From UBA4738 sp002413305 (GTDB lineage Bacteria; Actinomycetota; UBA4738), in assembly GCA_036847185.1 (NCBI GenBank), contig DAIUAM010000025.1, forward strand, positions 1 through 46,732: DNA of 46,732 nt, given 5' to 3'. The notes under the pieces were generated by a model. The model made no database searches. It was not told the DNA's origin and worked only from the letters and a program-made list of their open reading frames with translations. Below, piece after piece: positions 1-8,160 of this stretch (positions are counted from its first letter, which is position 1; every line of letters starts with the position of its first letter). The position numbers were made by a program, and so were the translations under genes.

Positions 1-35
1 ACATCGGCCAGCGGGGTCTGGTCGATCACACCCAT
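1..35 (-). CDS. nuoB: Second NuoB-like subunit, 5' end only (cut by window edge)
   Basis: An ATG at 35 (minus strand) opens a frame reading MGVIDQTPLAD before the window ends. It overlaps the last 10 nt of the upstream nuoA-type gene, the usual nuoA/nuoB coupling. The assignment as NuoB rests on this position rather than on a visible domain: the cluster-binding cysteines would lie outside the window. A complete nuoB is present elsewhere (15559-16080), so this would be a second copy. Confidence 0.6.
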   Translation of the reverse strand, partial: MGVIDQTPLAD

Positions 36-394
36 TGCAGCACCTTCTTCTTGTACGCGTAGAGGAGGCCCAGGGCCAGGACGAACACGAAGATCGCCAT
101 CTCCACCACGGCCTGGTAGCCGAGGCGGACGAAGATGTTCGCCCACGGGAACAGGAAGACGCTCTCGACGTCGAAGATCACGAACAGGAACGCGTAGATG
201 TAGTACCGGATCTGGGACTGGGACCAGCCCTCGCCCACGGGATCGATCCCGCACTCGTAGGTCATGAGCTTCTCGGCGGTCTGGCGGCGGGGCGCGATCA
301 GCCTGGCCGCCGTGAAGGCGACGGCGACCAAGCCGAAGCCCCCGATCAGCAGGGCCACCACGACACCGTAGGACTGGTAGAAGCTCTCTGCCAC
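26..394 (-). CDS. nuoA: NADH-quinone oxidoreductase subunit A, second copy (NuoA')
   Basis: A 122-residue membrane subunit of a complex I-type enzyme. Three hydrophobic helices are visible, with the family signature loop YECGIDPVGEGW (conserved loop cysteine) and then a stretch containing FDVESVFLFPW, which is diagnostic of NuoA/ND3. The start is GTG at 394 with a GAAAGG ribosome site about 10 nt upstream. It differs clearly from the operon NuoA at 16084-16602, which has a Ser in the loop and a long C-terminal tail. It overlaps the next gene (nuoB-like), so it opens a second nuo cluster running off the left edge. Streptomyces carries a second nuo set lacking EFG; this could be the same kind, but only one and a bit genes are visible. 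A Rex-type operator lies 25 nt upstream of the start. Confidence 0.93.
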   Translation of the reverse strand: MAESFYQSYGVVVALLIGGFGLVAVAFTAARLIAPRRQTAEKLMTYECGIDPVGEGWSQSQIRYYIYAFLFVIFDVESVFLFPWANIFVRLGYQAVVEMAIFVFVLALGLLYAYKKKVLQWV

Positions 395-418
395 GGGCGC
401 CTTTCAGTCTCCCGGAGC

Positions 419-436
419 TTGTGAACGCTTTCTCAA
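419..436. promoter_or_regulatory. Rex-type operator upstream of nuoA'
   Basis: The site reads TTGTGAACGCTTTCTCAA. It matches the Rex consensus TTGTGAA-N4-TTCACAA except for one base in the right arm (TTCTCAA). Rex is the NADH/NAD+-sensing repressor that controls nuo, cyd and related operons in Streptomyces. The site lies between a -10-like element (445-452) and the GTG start at 394, a position where bound protein would block transcription. Two related sites occur at 17942-17959 and 39545-39562. Confidence 0.8.
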
Positions 437-444
437 GCGGGAGG

Positions 445-452
445 ATTCTATA
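445..452 (-). promoter_or_regulatory. Possible -10 element for nuoA'
   Basis: Read on the minus strand this is TATAGAAT, an AT-rich island in a very GC-rich gap. It sits about 10 nt upstream of the Rex-type site and 50 nt upstream of the nuoA' start. No convincing -35 hexamer is seen 16-19 nt further upstream, so the promoter is tentative. Confidence 0.4.
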
Positions 453-517
453 CAAAGAGGGGGCTGGGGCCGAATCGGGGCCCGGATCGCACGTGGGCGC
501 AGCCGGCCGAAGCGCGG

Positions 518-1522
518 CTAGGCTTCGGCGCCGCACCGCTCGGCGATGAACCGGGCGATATGGAGGAAGGCGTCCTGGGCCGGGCCGGGGGCGAGCCCCT
601 CGGTGAGGCGCATGGCCCGGCGGACCTCGTGGGTGACCGCATCGCGCGCCCGGAGGAGCGAGCCGTCGTTGCGAACCAGGTCCAGCGCCCGGTGGAGGCG
701 ATCGCCCGACGGCGGCCCTTCGGCCAGCACCGCAGCGAGCTCCCGCCCCCGGTCCCGGTCCTCGAGCGCGTACAGAACCGGCAGCGTGTAGACGCCCTCC
801 CGCATGTCCTGGCCGGGCTGCTTCTTCAGCTCCACCTCGGTCGAGATGATGTCCATGATGTCGTCCGAGAGCTGGAAGGCCAGGCCGAGCGCCATGCCGA
901 CGTCGTCCAGAAGCTCGATGACCTCCACTTGGGCGTCGGACAGCATGCCGCCCAGCCGCGACGACGTGGCGATGAGGGCCGCGGTCTTCCGCCGGATGAT
1001 CTCCCGGTAGGCCGCTTCGGATTGATCGAGCTTGCCTGAGACCTCTACCTCCCGGAGCTGGCCGTCGCAGACCGTGGCGATGGTGCGGGCCAGCAGGCGG
1101 GTCACCTCGGTCCCGAGGTCGGCGGAGATCTCGGAGGCCTTCGCGAAGAGGAAGTCCCCCGTCAGGATGGCCACGGTGTTATCCCACCGCGCGTTGACCG
1201 ATGGCACCCCGTGCCGCTGGTCGGCCTCGTCGATCACGTCGTCGTGGTACAGCGTGGCGACGTGGGTGAGCTCGATGGCCGCCGCACCCTGGACCAGGCG
1301 TGGATCGGTGCCGTCGCCGAAACATCCGGACAGGAGCACGACCATCGGCCGGAACCGCTTCCCGCCGGCCTGCAGGAGGTACGAAGCGGCGTCGGAGACG
1401 AAGTCGGTGTCCGAACGGACAACCTTCTCCAGGGTGGCTTCGACGTCGTTCAGCCTCGCCCGGAGCGCCTCTTCCAGCGCCGGGTCCGGAGCTACCAACC
1501 CTCGCGTCTCGGACCTGGTCAC
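518..1522 (-). CDS. Polyprenyl diphosphate synthase (quinone side chain type)
   Basis: A trans-type prenyltransferase of 334 residues that would extend allylic diphosphates with isopentenyl diphosphate, most likely to make the menaquinone tail. Visible signatures are GGKRFRP near residue 53, the first Asp-rich motif DDVID (Asp94, 95, 98) after LTHVATLYH, and the second Asp-rich motif DDIMD in AFQLSDD. The start is GTG at 1522 preceded by GAGGGTGG. It follows nuoN by 88 nt on the same strand. A polyprenyl synthase after nuoN is a recurrent actinobacterial arrangement, which supports the quinone role. Product chain length cannot be read from sequence alone. The second prenyl synthase in the window (21206-22294) is a different subtype. 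Confidence 0.92.
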   Translation of the reverse strand: MTRSETRGLVAPDPALEEALRARLNDVEATLEKVVRSDTDFVSDAASYLLQAGGKRFRPMVVLLSGCFGDGTDPRLVQGAAAIELTHVATLYHDDVIDEADQRHGVPSVNARWDNTVAILTGDFLFAKASEISADLGTEVTRLLARTIATVCDGQLREVEVSGKLDQSEAAYREIIRRKTAALIATSSRLGGMLSDAQVEVIELLDDVGMALGLAFQLSDDIMDIISTEVELKKQPGQDMREGVYTLPVLYALEDRDRGRELAAVLAEGPPSGDRLHRALDLVRNDGSLLRARDAVTHEVRRAMRLTEGLAPGPAQDAFLHIARFIAERCGAEA

Positions 1523-1610
1523 GAGCCGCCACCCTCATCCATCCGCATCGATGCTAACCGGGGCGGCACCGGGCGGCCACCGCCGCAACGTCGGGTCGCC
1601 GCGCCCCGCA

Positions 1611-3137
1611 TCAGAACCGGATCACCGACGCGGCCTTCAGCAGGCCGAACAGGACGCCGGGGAAGACGCCGAACAGGAGCGTCAGCAGGGCGGGGATGGC
1701 GACCGCGATCCGTCCCACCGGCTCGCGGCCGAGGCCTTCGGTCTCCTCTTGACCGGGCAGGTACTCTTGCATGTACATCAGGACGATGACCCGGATGTAG
1801 TAGAAGGCGGCGATCACCGACGTGAGCACCCCGATCAGGACCAGCGGCCAGTGGCCGGCCTGGACGGCCGCTTCGAAGACGGACACCTTGGCGATGAACC
1901 CGGCGGTGGGTGGGATGCCGGCCAGGGAGAGCATGAACACGGCCAGCACGGCGGCCAGGAATGGATCCCGGCGGGCCAGGCCCGCGTAGGAGGAGAAGTT
2001 CAGGTTCCGTTCGCCCCGCACGCTGACCAGCATCACCACACCGAACGCGCCGACGATCATCGCGGCGTAGGCGGCCAGGTAGAACATCGAGGCTTCGATC
2101 CCCTGCCGGCTGGCCGCCGTGACCCCGACCAGGATGAAGCCGGCATGGGCGATGCTGGAGTACGCGAGCATGCGCTTGATGTTCGTCTGGGCGATGGCCA
2201 GCACGCCGCCCACGACCATAGTGATCGCGGCCAGGGCCCACACGAACGGCTTCCAGTCCCACACCAGCGGGCTCAGTGCCACGTCGAAGACCCGCAGGAA
2301 CGCGGCGAACGCAGCCACCTTCGTGCCGGCGCTCATGAACGCGGTCACGCTGGTCGGTGCGCCCTGGTACGCGTCCGGGGTCCACATGTGGAACGGGACG
2401 GCGGCGACCTTGAAGGCGAAGCCGACGGTGAGCAGGCCCGTCGCGCCGAGGGCCAGGGCCAGCGGCCCGACCTGACCGGAGAGCTTATGGGCGATGGCGG
2501 GGAGGTTCGTCGTGCCGGTGGCGCCGTAGGCGAAGGCGATGCCGTACAGGAAGAAGGCGCTGGAGAACGCGCCCAGCAGGAAGTACTTCATGGATGCCTC
2601 GGCGCTGGCCAGCCGCCGCAGGGAGAATCCGGTCATCAGATACAGGGAGAGGCTGAGGATCTCCAGGGCCAGGAACACCATGATCAGGTCGTTCGCCGCC
2701 GTGATGAGGGTCATGCCGGCCGTGGCGAACAGCAGCAGCGGGTAGTACTCGCCCCGGACCTCGCCCGCCCGTTCGAGGTAGAGGTAGCCGAGCAGCGTGG
2801 CGATGAACGCCGCTCCCAAGATCACCAGGCGGAAGAAGACCGTGAATCGGTCGGCAGCCACCATGCCCTGGAGGACACTCGAAGGGCTGTCGGGCCGCTG
2901 GACCCAGAACCACAGATAGACGCTGTACGCGGCCGCGCCGGCGATGCCGGCCAGCGTGGCAAGGGCCAGCGCGAGGTGCGGCCTCTGCGGTTCGAGCGCG
3001 TCGTACAGCAAGAGGATCAGCGCCACCCCGACCAGGATCAGCTCGGGCGCGACCGGCGTGAAGATCAGGGGGCCGTGTCCGGTGGCCGTTTGCGGCGTGG
3101 CCGGCGGGGCCTGGGCGAGGATACTCAGCGCGAGCAC
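1611..3137 (-). CDS. nuoN: NADH-quinone oxidoreductase subunit N
   Basis: Antiporter-like, proton-pumping membrane subunit of complex I, about 508 residues with some 14 hydrophobic helices. Family motifs include FKVAAVPFHMWTPDAYQGAP and KRMLAYSSIAHAGF (transmembrane Lys and the broken helix region). I chose the GTG at 3137, which lies one base beyond the nuoM stop (TGAcGTG) and has AGGAG about 9 nt upstream. The frame remains open for 44 more codons upstream inside nuoM, but that extension is Ser/Pro-rich and unlike NuoN. It is the last of the fourteen nuo genes and is followed by the polyprenyl synthase gene. Confidence 0.96.
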   Translation of the reverse strand: MLALSILAQAPPATPQTATGHGPLIFTPVAPELILVGVALILLLYDALEPQRPHLALALATLAGIAGAAAYSVYLWFWVQRPDSPSSVLQGMVAADRFTVFFRLVILGAAFIATLLGYLYLERAGEVRGEYYPLLLFATAGMTLITAANDLIMVFLALEILSLSLYLMTGFSLRRLASAEASMKYFLLGAFSSAFFLYGIAFAYGATGTTNLPAIAHKLSGQVGPLALALGATGLLTVGFAFKVAAVPFHMWTPDAYQGAPTSVTAFMSAGTKVAAFAAFLRVFDVALSPLVWDWKPFVWALAAITMVVGGVLAIAQTNIKRMLAYSSIAHAGFILVGVTAASRQGIEASMFYLAAYAAMIVGAFGVVMLVSVRGERNLNFSSYAGLARRDPFLAAVLAVFMLSLAGIPPTAGFIAKVSVFEAAVQAGHWPLVLIGVLTSVIAAFYYIRVIVLMYMQEYLPGQEETEGLGREPVGRIAVAIPALLTLLFGVFPGVLFGLLKAASVIRF

Positions 3138-3138
3138 G

Positions 3139-4809
3139 TCAGGGGCTCCTGACGACGGGGGTGATGCAGGCGAAGTAGCCACCGCCCGGCGCGAACACAC
3201 CGGGGTTGAGAACGATGGTGCGCGAGAAGGCCTTGACGTCACCGACGCAGGTGACGACGTGCTGCGCACTAGGCTCGATCTTGCTGAGCAACGGCTTCGG
3301 ATAGATCCCGATGAACAGGATCGCGGCCATGATCGGCAGGATGACGAAGTACTCGCGGAGCTCGAGGTCCTTGAGGTGCGCCCACGGGCCGGCGGACTCC
3401 GAAGACCCTCCGTGTCCGTTCCCGTCGATCGCCCCGCCGGCGATCACCGGCGGCCCGTGCATCAGACGCTGATAACCCCACAGCATGTAGATCGCCGACA
3501 GCACCACGCCGGTCACCGCGGCCACGGCGAACGCCTTCGACACGACGAACGTGCCCAGGATGATCAGGAACTCCCCGACGAATCCGTTCAGCCCGGGCAA
3601 CCCGATCGAGGAGAGCGCCACGAACAGCAGCACCCCGCCGTACACGGGCAGGATCCGCCCCAGCCCGTTCAGCCGGATCAGGTCGCGGGTGTGCGTCCGG
3701 TCGTACAGCATCCCGACCAGGAGGAAGAGCGCGCCCGTCGAGAGGCCGTGGTTGACCATCGCCAGCACGCCGCCGCTCATCCCCTGGAGGGACAACGCGA
3801 AGATCCCCAGCACCACGAACCCCATGTGGGACACGCTCGAGTAGGCCACCAGGCGCTTCAGGTCCACTTGGATCAGCGCCACCACGGCGCCGTAGATGAT
3901 GCCGATCACGGCCAGCACCATCACGAACGTCCGGAAGAAGTTCGACGCCTCCGGGAACAGTCCCAGGTTGAACCGGATCAGCCCGTACGCCCCGACCTTG
4001 ATCACCACCGCCGCCAGGTCCAGCGACCCGGCGGTCGGCGCCTCGGTATGCGCGTCGGGTAACCACGTGTGCAGCGGAAACAGCGGCGTCTTCACGGCGA
4101 AGGCGACGAAGAAGGCCAGGAACAGCCATCGCGCCGTGGAGACCGGGAGCGAGAGGTGCTGGAGCAGCGTGTAGTCGAACGTCGGCACGCCGAACTGCGC
4201 CCCAGCCTTGAAGTACAGGAACAGGATCCCGAGCAGCAGGAACGCCGAGCCGGCCATCGTGTACAGGAAGAACTTCACCGCGGCGTAGATCCGCCGGTCG
4301 CTCCCCCACCCCCCGATGATCAGGTACATCGGGAACAGCAGCGCCTCGAAGAAGAAGAAGAACAGCAGCAGGTCGAGGGCCAGGAACGACCCGATCATGG
4401 CTGTCTCCAGGAACAGGAAGGCCAGCATGAAGTACTTCACCTGGTTCTCGATCCGCCACGAGATCAGCACCCCGGCCGGCATCAGGAACGTGGTAAGCAG
4501 GACCAAGAACAGGCTGATGCCGTCGACCCCCAGGAAGAATTCGAAGTGAAGGGTCCGGACCCACGTAGCCCGGTCGACCAGCTGGAACCCGGCCGTCCCA
4601 CCTTTGAACTGCCAGGCCATGATCACCGAGAAGACGAAGGTGACCACGGTGACCAGCAGCGCCCACCGTCGGTGGAGCTGGTGGTTCGCTGTCGGGAAGA
4701 AGGCCAGGACGATCGCGCCGGCCAGCGGCAGGAAGGTCAGGACGGTCAGCCACGGGAAGTGCGAACCGGCGGAAGCCAGCGCCGGTTGCGAGGTGATCAG
4801 GCCGACCAC
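3139..4809 (-). CDS. nuoM: NADH-quinone oxidoreductase subunit M
   Basis: Antiporter-like membrane subunit of complex I, 556 residues, multi-helix. Diagnostic segments include VKTPLFPLHTWLPDAHTEAP and LKRLVAYSSVSHMGFV, and an EALLFPMYLIIGGWG segment typical of NuoM. The GTG start at 4809 is separated by one base from the nuoL stop (TGAcGTG). The C-terminal tail of about 45 residues after the last helix (containing Cys and Pro) is longer than in many homologues and overlaps no other gene. Same operon and strand as nuoL and nuoN. Confidence 0.97.
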   Translation of the reverse strand: MVGLITSQPALASAGSHFPWLTVLTFLPLAGAIVLAFFPTANHQLHRRWALLVTVVTFVFSVIMAWQFKGGTAGFQLVDRATWVRTLHFEFFLGVDGISLFLVLLTTFLMPAGVLISWRIENQVKYFMLAFLFLETAMIGSFLALDLLLFFFFFEALLFPMYLIIGGWGSDRRIYAAVKFFLYTMAGSAFLLLGILFLYFKAGAQFGVPTFDYTLLQHLSLPVSTARWLFLAFFVAFAVKTPLFPLHTWLPDAHTEAPTAGSLDLAAVVIKVGAYGLIRFNLGLFPEASNFFRTFVMVLAVIGIIYGAVVALIQVDLKRLVAYSSVSHMGFVVLGIFALSLQGMSGGVLAMVNHGLSTGALFLLVGMLYDRTHTRDLIRLNGLGRILPVYGGVLLFVALSSIGLPGLNGFVGEFLIILGTFVVSKAFAVAAVTGVVLSAIYMLWGYQRLMHGPPVIAGGAIDGNGHGGSSESAGPWAHLKDLELREYFVILPIMAAILFIGIYPKPLLSKIEPSAQHVVTCVGDVKAFSRTIVLNPGVFAPGGGYFACITPVVRSP

Positions 4810-4810
4810 G

Positions 4811-6688
4811 TCAGAACCTCACCGCGAGGTAGACCAGCACGCCCACTGCCCCTGCCAGCACCCCGAGCGCGTAGTTGCGGACCAGACCCGTCTGGACGCG
4901 CCGGCCGGCGCCCGCCGCCGCGCGGAACAGCGTCCCCAGCCCGTTGACCGCACCGTCGACCACCCTCGCGTCGAATACGTAGGCAAGGAACGCGGCGGCA
5001 GCCTGGCCGGGGGCCACGAGCAGCCCGTTGTAGGCGTCGTTCACGTAGAACCCGCGCTGGAGAAGGCGCTTCGGCCCGGCGAACCGGACCCGGAGGGCCT
5101 GCCAGTCAACCTTCCCGAGGTAGACGAACGCCGCCAGCCCGATCCCGACCATGGCCACCACCACCGACACGACCGCCAGCCAGAGCTCGGAGAGCCCGTG
5201 AGTGGCTTCGGCCACGCTTCCCACCACGGGCCGAAGGAACTTCGCCAGGATGCCGTTCGTCGCGGTGATCCCCAGCGCCCCGCCCGCGAAGGCACCCATC
5301 GCCAGCAGGACCAGCGCCAGGCGCATCCGGAATGCGGGCTCGTGCGGGTGACCCCGGAACCGGGGCTTCCCGTAGAAGGTCAGGAAGGTCGCCCGCGAGA
5401 TGTAGACCGCGGTCAGCAGGGCGCCGAACAGCGCCGCCGCCCACAGCCCGTACCGGCCGGCCCCGCTGGCCGCGGCCACCACCTGGTCCTTGCTGAAGAA
5501 TCCGGCGAAGGGCGGGATGCCGGCCATGGCCAGCGCGGCGATCGTCCAGGTGGCACCCGTGATCGGCATGGCCGCGCGGAGGCCACCCATACTGGTCATG
5601 TCGGTCTCGTCGCCGGGGAGGGCGTGCATCACGCTGCCGGCGCCCAGGAACAGCAGGGCCTTGAAGAACGCGTGCGTGACCAGCAGGAAGATCGCCGCTG
5701 CGTAGGCGCGAACGCCGGCGCCGAACATCATGAAGCCGATCTGGCTGATCGTTGAGTACGCCAGCAGGCGTTTGATGTCGTCCTGGCCGATCGCGCTGAA
5801 GCCCGCGTAGATGGCGGTGACGATGCCGACCACCGCCACCACGGTGAGCGCCGTCCCGCTGGCTTCGAAGATCGGATGTGTCCGAACCACCAGGTAGACC
5901 CCGGCGGTGACCATGGTGGCCGCGTGGATCAGGGCCGAGACGGGCGTGGGCCCCTCCATGGCGTCGGGCAGCCAGACGTGGAGGGGCAGCTGCGCCGACT
6001 TGCCGCACGCCCCGGCGAACAGCAGCAGGGCGATGATCGTGGCGGTCCCGCTGGCCAGGCCGTGGGCCCGGCCGAACACGGTGGCGAAGGAGAGCGAGTG
6101 GAACTTCAGCCAGATGAACACGATCCCGATCAGGAATGCCGAGTCCCCGATCCGCGTGACGATGAACGCCTTCTTCGCCGCGAATGCCGCCGCGCGGCGT
6201 TCGAACCAGAACCCGATCAGCAGGTAGCTGCACAGCCCCACGCCCTCCCAGCCCAGATACAGGAGCAGGAAGTTGTCGGCCAGGACCAGGGTGAGCATGA
6301 AGAAGACGAACAGATTCAGGTAGGCGAAGAACCGTGGGAAGCGGGGGTCGCCCTGCATGTAGTCGATCGAGTAGACGTGGATCAGCGCGGCCACGCCCGT
6401 TACCGTCATGGCCATCACGATCGACAGGGGATCGACCCGGAAGTCGACGCTCACCGTCAACGTTCCCACGTGGATCCAGGTCCACAGATGGGTGACGGCG
6501 AGGCGGTCCGAACCCGACCGGCCGAGCAGACCGAAGAGCGTGATGACCGACAGCACGAAGGATCCGCCCACCAACGTCGAGGCCAGCACGCCGGCCGACG
6601 ATCCTGGCCACCGCTTGCCGGTCAGCAGGAGGATGGCCGCGCCGGCCAGGGGCAGCAGCACGATGAAAGGGGTCAGCGGCAGGCTCAC
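4811..6688 (-). CDS. nuoL: NADH-quinone oxidoreductase subunit L
   Basis: Largest antiporter-like subunit of complex I, 625 residues, with the lateral helix expected at the C-terminal end. Signature segments include SAQLPLHVWLPDAMEGPTPVSALIHAATMV and DIKRLLAYSTISQIGFMMFG (key Lys/His residues of the proton channels). The N-terminal FRVDPLSIVMAMTVTGVAALIHVYSIDYM stretch is also typical. It follows nuoK by 7 nt and precedes nuoM by 1 nt. Full length and uninterrupted. Confidence 0.97.
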   Translation of the reverse strand: MSLPLTPFIVLLPLAGAAILLLTGKRWPGSSAGVLASTLVGGSFVLSVITLFGLLGRSGSDRLAVTHLWTWIHVGTLTVSVDFRVDPLSIVMAMTVTGVAALIHVYSIDYMQGDPRFPRFFAYLNLFVFFMLTLVLADNFLLLYLGWEGVGLCSYLLIGFWFERRAAAFAAKKAFIVTRIGDSAFLIGIVFIWLKFHSLSFATVFGRAHGLASGTATIIALLLFAGACGKSAQLPLHVWLPDAMEGPTPVSALIHAATMVTAGVYLVVRTHPIFEASGTALTVVAVVGIVTAIYAGFSAIGQDDIKRLLAYSTISQIGFMMFGAGVRAYAAAIFLLVTHAFFKALLFLGAGSVMHALPGDETDMTSMGGLRAAMPITGATWTIAALAMAGIPPFAGFFSKDQVVAAASGAGRYGLWAAALFGALLTAVYISRATFLTFYGKPRFRGHPHEPAFRMRLALVLLAMGAFAGGALGITATNGILAKFLRPVVGSVAEATHGLSELWLAVVSVVVAMVGIGLAAFVYLGKVDWQALRVRFAGPKRLLQRGFYVNDAYNGLLVAPGQAAAAFLAYVFDARVVDGAVNGLGTLFRAAAGAGRRVQTGLVRNYALGVLAGAVGVLVYLAVRF

Positions 6689-6695
6689 GCTCCGG

Positions 6696-7001
6696 TCATC
6701 CCCTCAGCAGGCTCGCGTCGTCGACGTCGGCGCTTCGGCGTTTCCGGTACAGCGACACGATGATCGCCAGGCCCACCACGACCTCGGCCGCGGCCACCAC
6801 CATCGAGAAGAACGCCAGCACCTGGCCGGTCAGGTTCCCGAGCTGGCGGGAGAAGGCGACCAGGGCCAGGTTGACGGCATTCAGTTGGAGCTCGACCGAC
6901 ATGAAGATCAGGAGCGCGTTCTTCCGGATGAGCACGCCGACCGTGCCGACGGTGAACAGCAGCACGGACACCACCAGGAAGTAGGAGATCGGCGTCCTCA
7001 C
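6696..7001 (-). CDS. nuoK: NADH-quinone oxidoreductase subunit K
   Basis: Small three-helix proton-channel subunit (101 residues, family length about 100). The segment FMSVELQLNAVNLALVAFSR carries the conserved membrane Glu and Asn residues of NuoK/ND4L, and a second Glu occurs in AAAEVVVGLAIIVSLYR. The start is GTG at 7001, overlapping the nuoJ stop as GTGA, which implies translational coupling. Confidence 0.97.
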   Translation of the reverse strand: MRTPISYFLVVSVLLFTVGTVGVLIRKNALLIFMSVELQLNAVNLALVAFSRQLGNLTGQVLAFFSMVVAAAEVVVGLAIIVSLYRKRRSADVDDASLLRG

Positions 7002-7582
7002 CGGGCGGTACCCTCGGCGGCGGGGGCAGGGATCGGCGCGGGTTCGGGGACGTCGATGGTCTCCTCCTCGCCGATCTTCCGGCGGCCGTGGAGCATGGCC
7101 CCGATGGCTGCCACGATCAGCAGGATCGACGTCACCTCGAAGGGGAAGAAGTACGAGTTGAACAGCACCTTCGCCAGCGCCTGGACGTTCCCGCCGGCGT
7201 TGACCGATCGGAAGTCCGGGAGCACCTTGTGGCTGAACCCGATGCTGATACGAACGGCCAGAACGATCTCGGCGATCAGGCCGGCGCCCAGCAGCACCGC
7301 GGCCACGGGCTGGGCCTTCATCTGGTCCCGCAGGGGGATGACCTGGTCCACGCCGAGCAGCATGATGACGAACAGGAACAGCACCATGATCGCGCCCGCG
7401 TACACGATGATCTGGACCACGAACAGGAACGGCGAGCCGAGGATGAGGAAGAACACCGCCAGCGTGAAGAAGTTCACGACGAGGAGCAGGGCGGCGTGCA
7501 CGGCGTTGCGGGCCAGCACCATCGCGACGGCCGACAGCACCGAGATCGGCGCGGTCACCCAGAAGGCGTACCAGTCGGCCAC
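6998..7582 (-). CDS. nuoJ: NADH-quinone oxidoreductase subunit J
   Basis: Membrane subunit J/ND6, about 194 residues. It begins VADWYAFWVTAPISVLSAVAM and contains the conserved IIVYAGAIMVLFLFVIML helix, whose pi-bulge region is diagnostic. I chose the GTG at 7582, which shares one base with the nuoI stop (TAGTG) and lies behind a strong GGGAGGAGG site. Although the frame stays open far upstream, that part lies wholly inside nuoI. The Pro-rich C-terminus is unremarkable. Confidence 0.95.
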   Translation of the reverse strand: MADWYAFWVTAPISVLSAVAMVLARNAVHAALLLVVNFFTLAVFFLILGSPFLFVVQIIVYAGAIMVLFLFVIMLLGVDQVIPLRDQMKAQPVAAVLLGAGLIAEIVLAVRISIGFSHKVLPDFRSVNAGGNVQALAKVLFNSYFFPFEVTSILLIVAAIGAMLHGRRKIGEEETIDVPEPAPIPAPAAEGTAR

Positions 7583-8160
7583 TACGACGACCTCCTCCCG
7601 CTCCGCTTCTGCCGCGCGAACGCGGTCCGATGCTTGCCCTGTTCGGTCCCCGGCGCGGTGCCGAGCGGCGGGGGCGGTTCGAGCAACTGCTCCTTCACGT
7701 AGATCGCATCCTCCCGGGTCTCGAACGCCATCTCGTAGTTGTTGGTGAGCGTGAGCGCGCGGGTCGGGCAGGCTTCGACGCACAGGCCGCACATGATGCA
7801 CCGCAGGTAGTTGATCTGGTAGTCGGCCGCGTACCGCTCCCCCGCCGAGACCCGGTGGTCCTCGGTGTTGTCGGCACCCTGGACGTAGATCGCGTCGGCC
7901 GGACACGCCCACGCGCACAGCTCGCAACCGATGCACTTCTCCAAGCCGTTCTCGTGCCGGTTGAGCTGATGGCGGCCGATGTGGGCCCGGGCAGGCATCG
8001 TGGGGATGACCTTCGGGTACTGCTGGGTCACGTCGCGCCGGAAGATCTGGCGGAACGTGACCGAGAAGCCCTGGGCGATGCGCATCGCTCCCCGGGCCAC
8101 CGCCCGGCCGAGCTGGAGCTCCTCCCCGGCGACGTGCTCGATCGGTGAGCGCTCGCTCAC
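7582..8160 (-). CDS. nuoI: NADH-quinone oxidoreductase subunit I (2[4Fe-4S])
   Basis: Peripheral-arm ferredoxin-like subunit of about 192 residues that carries clusters N6a and N6b and passes electrons to NuoB. Two complete cluster motifs are visible, CIGCELCAWACP and CIMCGLCVEACP, separated by the usual loop. The GTG start at 8160 overlaps the nuoH stop as GTGA. The C-terminal tail is basic. It lies in the standard H-I-J position. Confidence 0.97.
   Translation of the reverse strand: MSERSPIEHVAGEELQLGRAVARGAMRIAQGFSVTFRQIFRRDVTQQYPKVIPTMPARAHIGRHQLNRHENGLEKCIGCELCAWACPADAIYVQGADNTEDHRVSAGERYAADYQINYLRCIMCGLCVEACPTRALTLTNNYEMAFETREDAIYVKEQLLEPPPPLGTAPGTEQGKHRTAFARQKRSGRRSS

Noticed and set aside
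1032..3152. Very long plus-strand open frame opposite the prenyl synthase and nuoN
   Set aside because: Its product is Gln/His/Asp/Arg/Gly-rich without any domain, the usual antisense shadow in high-GC DNA, and the opposite strand holds clear genes.
3138..3269. Upstream extension of nuoN into nuoM
   Set aside because: The extra residues are Ser/Pro/Arg-rich and unlike NuoN; the GTG at 3137 has a good ribosome site and fits the one-base spacing seen at nuoL/nuoM.
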